Below, in pieces: positions 7,877 to 17,789 of a DNA stretch of 64,000 nt; the stretch's first letter is position 1; each line of letters begins with the position of its first letter. Source of the DNA: Capnocytophaga felis (GTDB taxonomy: Bacteria > Bacteroidota > Bacteroidia > Flavobacteriales > Flavobacteriaceae); the NCBI RefSeq assembly GCF_009684755.1, contig NZ_BLBC01000005.1, forward strand, positions 124,001 to 188,000, written 5' to 3'. The position numbers were made by a program, and so were the translations under genes. The notes beneath the pieces were generated by a model. The model was given only the letters and a program-made list of their open reading frames with translations. It made no database searches and had not been told where the DNA came from.

Positions 7877-9643
7877 TTAATCTAAATTAACATCAAATAA
7901 CATACGAGCCTGAATTCCTTCTTGTTGAGAAAGATTTTGAATCTTTTGGTACATTTCATAAGCCTCTTTACCCATTTCTTTTTGCAATGTATTTACCTTT
8001 ATAGAAGTCGGATATTCCTGAAACATCTCTTTTAGGCTCGTTTTAAAAATTGGATATGATTCTATTTTATAAGATTCTAAAGCATTTTCTTTTGCTACGA
8101 AAGACAAAACATCATTTAGCGTTCCTATTTCGTCCACCAAACCAATTTGTAAAGCTTCTCTCCCGCTCCACACACGTCCTTGAGCAATTTCATTTACCTG
8201 TTCTACAGACATATTACGACCTTTTGCAACTCTATTGAGAAATACGTCATAAATATTCTCTACCGACTCTCTGGCTTCTTTAATAAAACTTTCAGTTGGC
8301 TTTTCGAACAAACTATATTCCATTGAATTAGAATGCGTTGTAACTTGTTCTGCATTAACCCCCAACTTTTCTGACAATTTGTTTACATTAGGATACGCTC
8401 CGAAAATTCCGATAGAACCTGTGATGGTACCTTCTTCGGCAAAAATTCTATCAGCGTTACAAGCAATGTAATATCCGCCCGAAGCAGCGTAATTAGCCAT
8501 TGAAACATATACTTTTTTATGTTTTTTAGCAATTTCTATCTCCCTGTGAATCAACTCTGAAGCCAACGCACTGCCTCCGGGAGAATTTACCCGCAACACG
8601 ATAGCTTTAACGTTTTTATCCTCAGTGGCTTTTCTTAAAGATTTTATAATGGTTTCATCTCCTATGACGCCTGGTTTTCCCGTTCCATATATAATATTTC
8701 CTTCGGCATAAATCACAGCAATTTTGTCTTTTATCTTCTTTAAACTAACTTTATTTGCCACACTTTCAGCATATTCTTCAATATTAATAAAATTCACATC
8801 ATTAATTTCTGAAGACTGCGTTTTGTCACATAAAATTTGTTCAAATTCATCTTTAAAAATCACCCCATCAATCAAATTATTTTCCATTGCTAACTGAGGA
8901 GTTCTTGCATCTAAATTATTAGCTATTTGATTTAATTTTTCAATTGGAATATTTCTATCTTTTGAAATATCTTCCACGATGACACTCCACATCGAATTCA
9001 GTAATGTTGTGATTTGCAGGCGATTTTCTTCACTCATTTTATTATCAAGAAACGGTTCTACTGCACTTTTGTATTTTCCGTGACGAATGACTTCCATCGT
9101 TACGCCTGTTTTTTCCTGAATATCTTTAAAGAATAGTACTTCTGAAGATAACCCTCTGAAATTCAAATATCCAAGCGGATTTAAAAAAATACCATCTGCT
9201 ACAGTTTGAAGATAATAATCCTTTTGAGGAATTATATCATTATACGCCAAAACGAACTTTCCTGAAGTTTTAAAATCTTGCAAAGCCGCACGCAATTCCT
9301 GTACGAATACAAGTCCGCCTATATTTCCGGGACTTTTAATGGAAATTCCCTCTATTCGGTCATCGGTTTTGGCATTTTCAATGGCTTGTAAAATGAAATT
9401 CATTCCGTTGAATTCTTCTATCGTATAATCAAAATCCTCAATATGAACACGTTCGGCATAATCTTTCAAAGGTGTTTTAAAATCTAATTCCAAAACAGAA
9501 TTTTTTTTCACAACGACATTCGTATCATTTGCTCCTAAAGAAGAAACCATCATTGAAATAAAAATCAGAAACAATACAAAAAATATCCCAATGGATATAA
9601 AAAAGCCCAAAACGGCAGCCAATACATTTTTCAGAAAATTCAT
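7877..9643 (-). CDS. sppA: Signal peptide peptidase SppA, 67-kDa type
   Basis: This membrane-anchored serine protease degrades leftover signal peptides after export. It is 588 residues long with one N-terminal membrane segment (about 10-32) and two tandem ClpP-like domains, as in the long E. coli form. The catalytic Lys is K192 in YKSAVEPF of the first domain. The nucleophile is S388 in AASGGY of the second, preceded by the oxyanion motif NSPGGS (353-358). The active site therefore spans both halves, as known for the family. A minus-strand TAtaTTTG box at 9707-9700 precedes it, and the mdh terminator lies upstream. Confidence 0.92.
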   Translation of the reverse strand: MNFLKNVLAAVLGFFISIGIFFVLFLIFISMMVSSLGANDTNVVVKKNSVLELDFKTPLKDYAERVHIEDFDYTIEEFNGMNFILQAIENAKTDDRIEGISIKSPGNIGGLVFVQELRAALQDFKTSGKFVLAYNDIIPQKDYYLQTVADGIFLNPLGYLNFRGLSSEVLFFKDIQEKTGVTMEVIRHGKYKSAVEPFLDNKMSEENRLQITTLLNSMWSVIVEDISKDRNIPIEKLNQIANNLDARTPQLAMENNLIDGVIFKDEFEQILCDKTQSSEINDVNFINIEEYAESVANKVSLKKIKDKIAVIYAEGNIIYGTGKPGVIGDETIIKSLRKATEDKNVKAIVLRVNSPGGSALASELIHREIEIAKKHKKVYVSMANYAASGGYYIACNADRIFAEEGTITGSIGIFGAYPNVNKLSEKLGVNAEQVTTHSNSMEYSLFEKPTESFIKEARESVENIYDVFLNRVAKGRNMSVEQVNEIAQGRVWSGREALQIGLVDEIGTLNDVLSFVAKENALESYKIESYPIFKTSLKEMFQEYPTSIKVNTLQKEMGKEAYEMYQKIQNLSQQEGIQARMLFDVNLD

Positions 9644-9767
9644 AACTTCAAATAAATTAAATTTTATATCAATACCATCAGTTGAAAATTGATAGCTCGC
9701 AAATATAATATTTTTTATCAGCTTTTTGTATTTTTTTGAAATTTACAAGTAAAATTACCTTTCTTTC

Positions 9768-9795
9768 CAAAAAAGAAGGCTACCCAAAGGCAGCC
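9768..9795 (-). terminator. Terminator after mdh
   Basis: On the minus strand a short GC-rich stem (about 9795-9789 with 9784-9778, one G-U pair) is followed by TTCTTTTTT. It separates mdh from sppA. Confidence 0.65.
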
Positions 9796-9825
9796 CTCAG
9801 TTAAATTTATTTGTAAATGATTCTT

Positions 9826-10758
9826 TTACAAAACACTGTTCAAATCTTTGTTTACTTCCCTTACTGCTGCTGCACTTTCTTGGAATTTAGCTTTTTCAGC
9901 ATCGTTTAATTTAATTTCAACGATTTTTTCAACTCCATTTCTACCAACAATTACAGGAACTCCCAAACAAATGTCGCTTTGCCCATACTCGCCCTCAAGA
10001 ACTACCGAACAAGGGAACATTTTTTTCTGGTCACACGCAATTGCCTGAACCAAAGCAGAAACTGCTGCCCCCGGAGCATACCAAGCCGAAGTTCCCAATA
10101 ATTTTGTTAAAGTAGCTCCGCCTACTTTGGTTTCTTGAGTTACATTTGCCAATTTATCTTCACATAAAAATTCTGAAACAGGCACTCCGTTTCGTGTAGC
10201 CAAACGAGTTAAAGGAAGCATTCCTGTATCGCTATGAGCGGCAATTACCATACCATCAACATCTGAAAGTGGGCATTCCAACGCTTCAGCCAAACGATAT
10301 TTAAATCGGGCACTATCCAAAGCTCCTCCCATTCCAATAATACGATTTTTAGGTAGGTTTGTAGCTTTTCTAACCAAATATGTCATTGTGTCCATCGGAT
10401 TACTCACCACAATCACAATCACGTTAGGCGAATACTTCACCAATTGTTCCACAACTGATTTTACAATATTGGCATTAGTTCCGATAAGTTCCTCACGAGT
10501 CATTCCGGGTTTACGTGGAATACCTGAAGTGATAACTGCCACATCACTTCCTGCTGTTTTTGAATAATCGTTTGTTACCCCTACAATTCGTGTGTCAAAT
10601 CCGTTAAGTGGAGCTGTTTGCATCAAATCCATTGCTTTACCCTCAGCAAAACCTTCTTTGATGTCCACTAAAACTACTTCTGATGCAAAATTCTTAATTG
10701 CAATGTACTCGGCACAACTTGCACCTACGGCTCCTGCACCTACCACTGTTACTTTCAT
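9826..10758 (-). CDS. mdh: Malate dehydrogenase
   Basis: This enzyme oxidises malate to oxaloacetate with NAD+ in the TCA cycle. The 310-residue length fits the lactate dehydrogenase-like MDH group. The N-terminal Rossmann motif GAGAVG (7-12) binds NAD. The substrate-binding Arg lies in IPRKPGM and the catalytic His in AAHSDTG, with GMGGALDSARF upstream of it. It is a single-gene unit with its own promoter (10800-10830) and terminator. Confidence 0.93.
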   Translation of the reverse strand: MKVTVVGAGAVGASCAEYIAIKNFASEVVLVDIKEGFAEGKAMDLMQTAPLNGFDTRIVGVTNDYSKTAGSDVAVITSGIPRKPGMTREELIGTNANIVKSVVEQLVKYSPNVIVIVVSNPMDTMTYLVRKATNLPKNRIIGMGGALDSARFKYRLAEALECPLSDVDGMVIAAHSDTGMLPLTRLATRNGVPVSEFLCEDKLANVTQETKVGGATLTKLLGTSAWYAPGAAVSALVQAIACDQKKMFPCSVVLEGEYGQSDICLGVPVIVGRNGVEKIVEIKLNDAEKAKFQESAAAVREVNKDLNSVL

Positions 10759-10799
10759 ATTTTATATATTTTATTATGTTATATCCTTTTTCCGAGCAT

Positions 10800-10830
10800 C
10801 AAAGGTACGATTTTTTGACAAATAAAGCAA
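10800..10830 (-). promoter_or_regulatory. Promoter of mdh
   Basis: On the minus strand TTG (10830-10828), a 20-base spacer and TAccTTTG (10807-10800) form a complete Bacteroidota promoter, 41 bases before the mdh ATG and inside the gap after pabB. Confidence 0.7.
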
Positions 10831-10871
10831 CGAATAACCATTATTTTTTTGTCTGTGTACGGAAATTTTCC

Positions 10872-12176
10872 CTATTCCAACACCTTACGCATTGCATTGG
10901 CTTTTACGAGGCATTCTTCGTATTCTTTTTCGGCAATGGCTTCGGCGGTGATGGCACTTCCTACCGAAAAAGAAAGGTACTCATTTTCAGAATTATACAA
11001 AATACTACGAATAACCACATTAAAATCAAAATCCGCATTCGGCGTGAAATAACCCACTGCCCCACTGTACACGCCACGCTTAGTAGCTTCCAGATTTTCA
11101 ATTATTTGCATTGCCGAAATTTTCGGAGCCCCCGTCATACTTCCCATCGGGAAGGTGGAACGAATCACATCAACAGAATGCGTTCCTTCTTTCAATTTTA
11201 CTTCAATAGTTGAAATTAACTGATGTACTTGCTTGAAAGTGTAGGGTTTACATAATTCCGTAACTTTTACGCTTCCCTTTTCGGCATAAAGTGATAAATC
11301 ATTGCGAACCAAATCCACAATCATCACATTTTCAGAACGTTCCTTCGGATTTTGCTCCAATTCCAAACAGAGTTTTTTGTCTTCTTCCTGATTATCAGAA
11401 CGCCTTGCCGTTCCTTTAATTGGCTGAGAGACAACCACATTCTCTTTTCTTCGTAAATAACGCTCCGGAGATGCGGACAAAACATATTTCTCGTCAAACT
11501 TCAAAAAAACGGCAAAGGGAGGTGCTGAAATATCATTCAAATTTTCATAAACTGCAAGAGGCTCAATTTCAATATTTTCAATATAAAATTCCTGACAGAA
11601 ATTAGCTTCATAAATGTCGCCTCGGGCAATGTGTTTTTGCATTTTTCCGACCTGTTTCACGTAATTCTCTTTTGAAATTCGTGCAGACACCGGATTTTTT
11701 TGCGAAAACGCTACCTTTTTTGAAGTTGATATTGCTAAAAAGTTACAAACTTGCTGAAAATCATCATCAATTTCTTGAGAAACGTTTTCCAAATAGCTGA
11801 AAATAAGCGAATCTTCTCGAAAAAAAATTATTTTTTCGGGTTGAAAAAAATAAAGTTCAGGAAATTGTAATCCGTCATAATTACTTGATTGCAAATCTTC
11901 AACATCATTCTTTAAATCATACGACAAATAACCAAAAATATAGTCATTTGTAACATCAACAAACGATTTCAACGCATCAAAAGCACCTTTTGATTCATAT
12001 TTTTTTAATATTTTATGCGGATAAAACGCCAAAACGGCTTCAAATCGGCGATATTTGTCCGGATATTGGTTCGAATCCAGCCAAATCATCTCGGTTTGTA
12101 AGGAATTTGCCCAAAATAAGGCTTTCTTTTTTATATTTTTCAGAGACTCTATCTTAAACTTCTTTTCGATACGCAT
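10872..12176 (-). CDS. pabB: Aminodeoxychorismate synthase component I
   Basis: With a glutamine amidotransferase subunit this enzyme converts chorismate to 4-amino-4-deoxychorismate, the precursor of p-aminobenzoate and folate. The chorismate-binding domain covers about residues 165-434. It carries PIKGT (K254), the lysine that distinguishes PabB from anthranilate synthase TrpE, which has Ala there. Other family motifs are SPERYL, ENVMIVDLVRND and GAPKISAM. The likely partner, pabA, is far away at 48877. No lyase (pabC) gene adjoins it. Confidence 0.88.
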   Translation of the reverse strand: MRIEKKFKIESLKNIKKKALFWANSLQTEMIWLDSNQYPDKYRRFEAVLAFYPHKILKKYESKGAFDALKSFVDVTNDYIFGYLSYDLKNDVEDLQSSNYDGLQFPELYFFQPEKIIFFREDSLIFSYLENVSQEIDDDFQQVCNFLAISTSKKVAFSQKNPVSARISKENYVKQVGKMQKHIARGDIYEANFCQEFYIENIEIEPLAVYENLNDISAPPFAVFLKFDEKYVLSASPERYLRRKENVVVSQPIKGTARRSDNQEEDKKLCLELEQNPKERSENVMIVDLVRNDLSLYAEKGSVKVTELCKPYTFKQVHQLISTIEVKLKEGTHSVDVIRSTFPMGSMTGAPKISAMQIIENLEATKRGVYSGAVGYFTPNADFDFNVVIRSILYNSENEYLSFSVGSAITAEAIAEKEYEECLVKANAMRKVLE

Positions 12177-12293
12177 TTTTTTTTAAGATTTTGCTTTTCT
12201 TGCCGAACTTTAATATTTCTCACCGTATATCTGTTTGAAATTACATATTGACAATGAGATTCTTAAAATCACTACGCAAAAATACATATTTTT

Positions 12294-12322
12294 TTGATTC
12301 TTTACATTTATTTCTATATTTG
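12294..12322 (+). promoter_or_regulatory. Promoter of the DUF5686 gene
   Basis: TTG (12294-12296), an 18-base spacer and TAtaTTTG (12315-12322) lie 30 bases before the chosen ATG at 12353. The longer open frame from 12248 would run through this promoter and was rejected. Confidence 0.75.
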
Positions 12323-12352
12323 CGAAGTTTTCAAGCCAAACTTATTGATAAT

Positions 12353-14812
12353 ATGAAGAAATTAACCTTTTTTGTTCTATTTTTCGCAACCTTTACATCT
12401 TTTTCTCAAATAAAAGGCAAAGTTACCGATAAAAATAACCAGCCTATTCCGTTTGTGAACATCTATCAGGAAAATGGAACCATCGGAACGACAACCAACG
12501 AAAAAGGCGACTACCTTTTAAGTACGCAAAACAAAAAATTAACACTCGTTTTTCAGTCCTTAGGATACAAAACAGAAAAGAAACAGCTTGATATTGAAAA
12601 CTTTCCTCACGAATTAAACATAATTCTTACCGAAGAAAGTTTCCAACTTAGTGAAGTGATTGTCAGCAATAAAGACAATCCTGCAAATGCTATCATCCGC
12701 AATGCGATAAAAAATCGAACCAAAAATAGCGAAAAAACCGACCAATTCGAAGCCGACTTTTATTCCAAAGGTTTCCTGCGAATGAAAAACGTTCCTAAAA
12801 AGATTTTAGGGCAAGAGGTGGGCGATTTGGGCGGAAGTTTGGATTCTACCCGCTCGGGAATTGTGTATCAGTCGGAAACCATTTCAAAAGTTAAGTTTCA
12901 GAAACCCAACAAAGTAAAGGAACACATCATCGCTTCAAAAGTGGCAGGTAACAGTAACGGATTCAGTTTCAACACCGCAGCCGAAGCTAATTTTGATTTC
13001 TATGACGAATATCTGAATTTTGAAACCCAAACGATCTCCCCCATTGCGAATGCAGCTTTTACTTATTACAGATACGAACTGGAAAGCACATTTTATGACG
13101 ATAAAGGGCGTTTAATCAACAAGATAAAATTATTTCCAAAGCGAGACAAAGAACCTGTTTTTGAAGGTTACATCTACATTGTGGAAGATTCTTGGGCGAT
13201 TTACGGCGTGGACGTCATTATCAAAGGCTATCGTATTCAAAATCCTGCAATTAAGGAACTTCATTTGGTGCAGAATTTCAGGTACAATGAAAAAGAAAAA
13301 ATCTGGCATAAAAACCTGCAAACCATTGATTTGAAAGCGAAAGTATTTATGATTGAATTAGAAGGAATTTTCTCGTACGTTTATAGTAATTATCTTTTTA
13401 AAGACGCTTTTGATAAAAAAGAATTTAGAGGAGAAATTCGAAGTTTTTCGGACAATGCCAATAAAAAAGACAGCCTATTTTGGGAAAAATTCCGCCAAAT
13501 TCCGCTTACCGAGGAAGAAACAAAAAATTACATCAAAAAAGACAGTATTGAGTTGGTGCGTTCGTCGGACAAATACATTGATTCCGTAGAAACTAAACGC
13601 AATAAATTCAGCGTTTGGGACATCTTTACAGGATATAATTACAGAAAAAAATCCAAAGGTATTTATTTCTCTTACAACGGATTGGCTGACCCGATGAGTG
13701 TCGGCTTTAACACCGTACAAGGTTGGTTTATCGGTAGTGGTTTTTCTTTTTACAAATCCAATAAAGAAACCTTCGCTTCAACCAATATTTACACAGATTT
13801 GCAGTACGGTTTTGCCGAAAATCGCCTGCGTATCACAGGCGGAATTACCCGACAGTTCAACCGAATCAACAATGCAAAACTTCGGATTTCGGGAGGTGTA
13901 CAAGCTCAGCAATTCAATAAAGAAAATCCGATTTCAGGAGCGGTAGATGCTTCTGCCTCCTTGTATTTCAAGGATAATTATATGAAATTATACAATAATG
14001 AATTCCTAAACATTTCGTACGGACAGGACATTTCAAACAATATCAATCTTTCGGGAATTTTCTCCTTCAGCCAGCGTAAACCTTTGTTTAACAATACGGA
14101 TTATACTTGGTCGAAAAAAGACAAACCTTACACTTCCAACAATCCGTTATTGCCGTATGATTATGAGCAAAGTTTTGAAAAACATTATGTTGCAAAATTT
14201 TCCGTAAATGCTGATTTTTACATCAACCGTACTTATACTTCTTTACCCAAACGACGTATTTATGATTACGACAACCCGTATCCGTCGTTTCATTTGAACT
14301 TCACTAATGCATTTAGTGCCAGTCAGAAAGCCTTGCAATATCAGCATCTGGAAGGGCGAATAAAATATACGCCCTCTTTTGATAATAAAGGAAATCTTCA
14401 CATCAATATGCGAGGTGGTGCGTTTTTTAATGCTAAAGGCATCAGCTTTATTGATTATAAACATTTTAACGGAAATCAAACACACGTGCAGTTGGAAGAA
14501 AATCCGAATAATTCGTTTTACTTATTGCCTTATTATTCGCATTCTACAAACAAAAATTATTTGGAAACGCATATCCGGCATCGTTTTAATGGTTACATTT
14601 CAAATAAAATTCCACTTTTTAACAAATTACAATGGCATTTTACCACCGGATTTCATCAAATCAATCGGCAAAATTCAAAACCTTACCAAGAGTTTACCTT
14701 CGGTTTGGAAAATATCGGTTGGGGAATGGTACGTTTTCTTCGGGTGGAATACGTCCGAGCTTATCAAGGCGGATTCAAACGTGATGGGGTAATGTTTGGA
14801 CTGAGGTTTTAA
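12353..14812 (+). CDS. DUF5686 outer-membrane protein with carboxypeptidase-like regulatory domain
   Basis: From the ATG at 12353 the product is 819 residues with a signal peptide ending SFSQ. A CarboxypepD_reg-like beta domain follows (about 20-105: IKGKVTDKNNQPIPFVN ... TNEKGDYLL). The rest is the long DUF5686 region, whose C-terminal half reads as outer-membrane beta-strands and ends in GLRF, a terminal Phe typical of barrel proteins. It probably sits in the outer membrane; its function is not known. A frame in front of this ATG exists (from 12248) but lacks a signal peptide and overlaps the promoter. Confidence 0.82.
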   Translation: MKKLTFFVLFFATFTSFSQIKGKVTDKNNQPIPFVNIYQENGTIGTTTNEKGDYLLSTQNKKLTLVFQSLGYKTEKKQLDIENFPHELNIILTEESFQLSEVIVSNKDNPANAIIRNAIKNRTKNSEKTDQFEADFYSKGFLRMKNVPKKILGQEVGDLGGSLDSTRSGIVYQSETISKVKFQKPNKVKEHIIASKVAGNSNGFSFNTAAEANFDFYDEYLNFETQTISPIANAAFTYYRYELESTFYDDKGRLINKIKLFPKRDKEPVFEGYIYIVEDSWAIYGVDVIIKGYRIQNPAIKELHLVQNFRYNEKEKIWHKNLQTIDLKAKVFMIELEGIFSYVYSNYLFKDAFDKKEFRGEIRSFSDNANKKDSLFWEKFRQIPLTEEETKNYIKKDSIELVRSSDKYIDSVETKRNKFSVWDIFTGYNYRKKSKGIYFSYNGLADPMSVGFNTVQGWFIGSGFSFYKSNKETFASTNIYTDLQYGFAENRLRITGGITRQFNRINNAKLRISGGVQAQQFNKENPISGAVDASASLYFKDNYMKLYNNEFLNISYGQDISNNINLSGIFSFSQRKPLFNNTDYTWSKKDKPYTSNNPLLPYDYEQSFEKHYVAKFSVNADFYINRTYTSLPKRRIYDYDNPYPSFHLNFTNAFSASQKALQYQHLEGRIKYTPSFDNKGNLHINMRGGAFFNAKGISFIDYKHFNGNQTHVQLEENPNNSFYLLPYYSHSTNKNYLETHIRHRFNGYISNKIPLFNKLQWHFTTGFHQINRQNSKPYQEFTFGLENIGWGMVRFLRVEYVRAYQGGFKRDGVMFGLRF

Positions 14813-14829
14813 ATTGAAATTAATTTTAT

Positions 14830-14837
14830 TACTTTTG
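14830..14837 (+). promoter_or_regulatory. Promoter -7 box (TActTTTG)
   Basis: This TAnnTTTG element lies 24 bases before the beta-lactamase-fold gene. A TTG at 14814-14816 is only 13 bases upstream, shorter than usual. Confidence 0.5.
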
Positions 14838-14860
14838 CCTCGTTTTTCATAATTTCATCA

Positions 14861-16009
14861 ATGAACTTAAAATATATTCTATTGTTTTCAACTATTTTTT
14901 CATTTTTTCAATCACTTTTCGGACAAAATAAACCTCTTACGGATGTTGAAGTTTTCAGAAAGAATCCTTCCGAAGTGATTTCATTTGACGATGCTCAAAA
15001 GTCAGCTGAAAAAATCATACATTTTCTCTTGCAAGAAAAACGAATTCCAGGAGCGTCCGTTACTATTACTAAACAAAATCACGTAATTTGGCAAAAAGGA
15101 TACGGATATGCAGACATTGAAAAGAAAAAAACTATTGACCCGCAAAACACTCTCTTCCGAATAGCAAGTGTTTCCAAACCGCTTTCCGCTGTGGCTCTGG
15201 CTCGCCTGCAAGAAAAAAAGGAATTTGATTGGAATACATCACTTTATGAATATGTTCCCGACTTTCCTAAAAAACCTTTTGATTTCACCATCAAACAATT
15301 AGCAGGACATTTGGTAGGCATTCGAAGTTATAAAGGAAATGAAATTTTCAGCAATAAACCAATGTCTATTGAAGAAGGGATTGGTATGTTCAAAAATGAC
15401 ATCTTGGAATTTGCTCCCGGAACGAAATATTTATATAGTAGCTTCAACTGGAATTTGGTTTCTTTGGCTATGGAACGTTGCCTAAACAAAAAATTCGAAG
15501 ATATTGTTTCGGATGAAGTTTTACTTCCTCTACAAATGCAAAATACTTTTGCTGACAAAGGAAAAATAATTCAAAATCAAGCTATTCCTTATTCTCGAAC
15601 GAAGAAAGGTTTTCAGCCAGCAACCAAAGTACATAATTACTACAAACTTGCAGGCGGAGGGTTTCTTTCTACCTCAAATGATGTTGCCAAATTGGGAAAT
15701 GTTGCTATCTGTCACGATTTTCTTTCTCAGGAGATTGAAAATGAAATGTTAACGACATTATGTACCGATGATGACAGAGAAACAGGATATAGTATTGGTT
15801 GGCAATCCAGTAAGGATTGGAACGGTCGCCCTTATTACGGACATATCGGTAATGGTGTAGGTGGATATGCTTGGTTTTATGTTTATCCGCAAGAGCAGGT
15901 AGTAATTTCTATGCTTTTCAACACTTCTAATCCTCAGATTGACATCTATTTACAACGCATAACCGATTTTATTTTGGAAGGAGCCGAATATCTGGATTTT
16001 GGATATTAA
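14861..16009 (+). CDS. Exported serine hydrolase, beta-lactamase/class C (S12) fold
   Basis: This 382-residue protein has a signal peptide (about 1-21, ending LFGQ). It carries the penicillin-recognising motifs of family S12: S103-V-S-K106 (SxxK nucleophile and base), a YSS motif at the YxN position, and GHIGNGVGG in place of KTG. Such proteins include DD-peptidases, esterases and peptidases. A role as a true beta-lactamase cannot be claimed from these motifs. It stands alone with its own -7 box. Confidence 0.82.
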   Translation: MNLKYILLFSTIFSFFQSLFGQNKPLTDVEVFRKNPSEVISFDDAQKSAEKIIHFLLQEKRIPGASVTITKQNHVIWQKGYGYADIEKKKTIDPQNTLFRIASVSKPLSAVALARLQEKKEFDWNTSLYEYVPDFPKKPFDFTIKQLAGHLVGIRSYKGNEIFSNKPMSIEEGIGMFKNDILEFAPGTKYLYSSFNWNLVSLAMERCLNKKFEDIVSDEVLLPLQMQNTFADKGKIIQNQAIPYSRTKKGFQPATKVHNYYKLAGGGFLSTSNDVAKLGNVAICHDFLSQEIENEMLTTLCTDDDRETGYSIGWQSSKDWNGRPYYGHIGNGVGGYAWFYVYPQEQVVISMLFNTSNPQIDIYLQRITDFILEGAEYLDFGY

Positions 16010-16248
16010 ATTCAAAATTATTCATTTTAATTTAAGAATAAATAAATTGAAAAAATTTCTTGATCCAAATAAATTAACTAAAAAGTAATTCCAAATTAGA
16101 AATTTTTGAAAAATAAGATTAGATACAAGTTCACCACTAAAAGTAAAAATACTTTTTTTATCATAAAACATAAGTAAAATATGTTAAATATATGTATAAT
16201 TTATAATTTTAGCACAGTTATTGCGTATTCTTTACTAAAATTTAAATT

Positions 16249-17262
16249 ATGCAAATTAAAAATATATTATTAACGGGAGCTTCCGGAACCGTAGGTTACG
16301 AAGTTTTAAAGCAACTTATTGAAAAAAAGTATTACAAAGTAAAGGTTTTTGATATTAAAACACCACAAACAGAAAAGAAATTTGCCCGTTTACCACAGAA
16401 TTTTGAAATCATATACGGAGATATTTCTAATACTCAAGATGTTGTAAAAGCCACACAAAATGTTGATGCCGTAATTCACTTGGCAGCTATTATCCCTCCG
16501 CTCGCTGACGATAATCCGAAACTCGCTGAACGCGTGAATGTTAAAGGAACCGAAAATCTTATTAAAGCTTTGGAACAAAATTCTCCACAAGCATTTTTTA
16601 TGTATAGTTCCTCTATTTCGGTTTACGGTGACCGAGTTAAAACTCCTTATATCACCGTAAATGACCCCTTGACGCCAAGCGAAGGTGATGAGTATGCCAT
16701 CACAAAAATTCAATCCGAGAAAATAGTTCAAAACTCCAAATTATCTTGGACAATCTTCCGATTAGCAGCAATTATGGGAAATCATAAAATATCAAAACTA
16801 ATGTTCCATATGCCTTTGAACACAGCTATGGAAATCGCTACACCCAGTGATACTGCACGAGCATTTGTAAATGGTTTGGAACATCAAGCTGAACTTAACA
16901 CAAAGATTTTCAATCTGGGAGGAGGTTCGCAATGCCGGACAACTTATGAAGATTTTCTGCAAAAATCTTTTAATATTTTCGGACTTGGAAACTTAAATTT
17001 TCCGGATAAAGCCTTTGCCGAAAAGAATTTTCACTGTGGTTACTATGTCGATGGCGATGACTTGGAAAATATCGTAAAATTCAGAAGAGATGATTTAGAT
17101 GATTATTTTAAAATGGTTGCCAACAAAGTAAATCCTTTTATTAAATTCCTTACAAAAGTCTTTAAATCAATTATAAAAAAACAACTTCTGAGAAAATCAG
17201 AACCTTACGAAGCTTTCAAAGAAGCAAACCAAAAACTTATAAAACGATTTTTTAACTCTTAA
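16249..17262 (+). CDS. NAD-dependent epimerase/dehydratase (extended SDR)
   Basis: This 337-residue cytoplasmic oxidoreductase has the extended short-chain dehydrogenase layout. TGASGTVG at residues 9-16 binds NAD(P), HLAAIIPP follows, then the catalytic Ser region YSSSISVYG and YAITK (Tyr and Lys). The likely substrate is a nucleotide sugar, but nothing nearby fixes it. The last 60 residues are basic. The gene is followed after 13 bases by the DUF2141 gene and probably shares its transcript. The 239 bases upstream are AT-rich and hold no gene. Confidence 0.78.
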   Translation: MQIKNILLTGASGTVGYEVLKQLIEKKYYKVKVFDIKTPQTEKKFARLPQNFEIIYGDISNTQDVVKATQNVDAVIHLAAIIPPLADDNPKLAERVNVKGTENLIKALEQNSPQAFFMYSSSISVYGDRVKTPYITVNDPLTPSEGDEYAITKIQSEKIVQNSKLSWTIFRLAAIMGNHKISKLMFHMPLNTAMEIATPSDTARAFVNGLEHQAELNTKIFNLGGGSQCRTTYEDFLQKSFNIFGLGNLNFPDKAFAEKNFHCGYYVDGDDLENIVKFRRDDLDDYFKMVANKVNPFIKFLTKVFKSIIKKQLLRKSEPYEAFKEANQKLIKRFFNS

Positions 17263-17275
17263 AAACAATTGAATT

Positions 17276-17701
17276 ATGAAGAAAACACTTACTTATTTAT
17301 TTGTTACTCCTTTACTTTTCTTTTACTGTGAATTATCAGCTCAAAGCAATCTTACAGTAAATTTGGACAATTTAAAAACGAATACTGGCTTTGTGGAAAT
17401 CGGATTATTTAACAAAGAAAAAGGATTTCTGAAAGAAAATCAACATTTTAGAAAAAAACGAGTGAAAGTAACAAAAAAACAAATATCCTATACTTTTACA
17501 GATATTCCTGATGGAGATTATGCCATTGCTGTATATCACGATGAAAATGCTAATGGAATAACCGATAAAAACTTTTGGGGTATTCCTCAAGAACGTTACG
17601 GATTTTCCAATAATTTTCGTCCGAAAATTTCTGCTCCAACATTTGAACAAGTAAAATTTTCTGTAAACGGAAACGAAAACATTGATATATCTCTGATTTA
17701 G
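17276..17701 (+). CDS. DUF2141 exported protein
   Basis: This 141-residue protein has a signal peptide ending LSAQ (about residue 22). A single DUF2141 domain follows, recognised from the pattern GFVEIGLFNKE ... FTDIPDGDYAIAVYHDENANG ... WGIPQERYGFSN. DUF2141 proteins are small secreted or periplasmic beta proteins of unknown function. It lies 13 bases after the epimerase gene and is followed by a bidirectional terminator. Confidence 0.85.
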   Translation: MKKTLTYLFVTPLLFFYCELSAQSNLTVNLDNLKTNTGFVEIGLFNKEKGFLKENQHFRKKRVKVTKKQISYTFTDIPDGDYAIAVYHDENANGITDKNFWGIPQERYGFSNNFRPKISAPTFEQVKFSVNGNENIDISLI

Positions 17702-17737
17702 AAAATGTTTTTAATATTACACGAGTTTATCTTTCAT

Positions 17738-17773
17738 AAAAAACGCTCAAAAAATTATTTTTTGAGCGTTTTA
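17738..17773. terminator. Bidirectional terminator between DUF2141 gene and glyS
   Basis: An inverted repeat with the core ACGCTCAAAAAA / TTTTTTGAGCGT (about 17738-17754 with 17757-17773) is flanked by A and T runs. It lies between two convergent genes. Confidence 0.8.
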
Positions 17774-17789
17774 ATTATTTTATGACTTT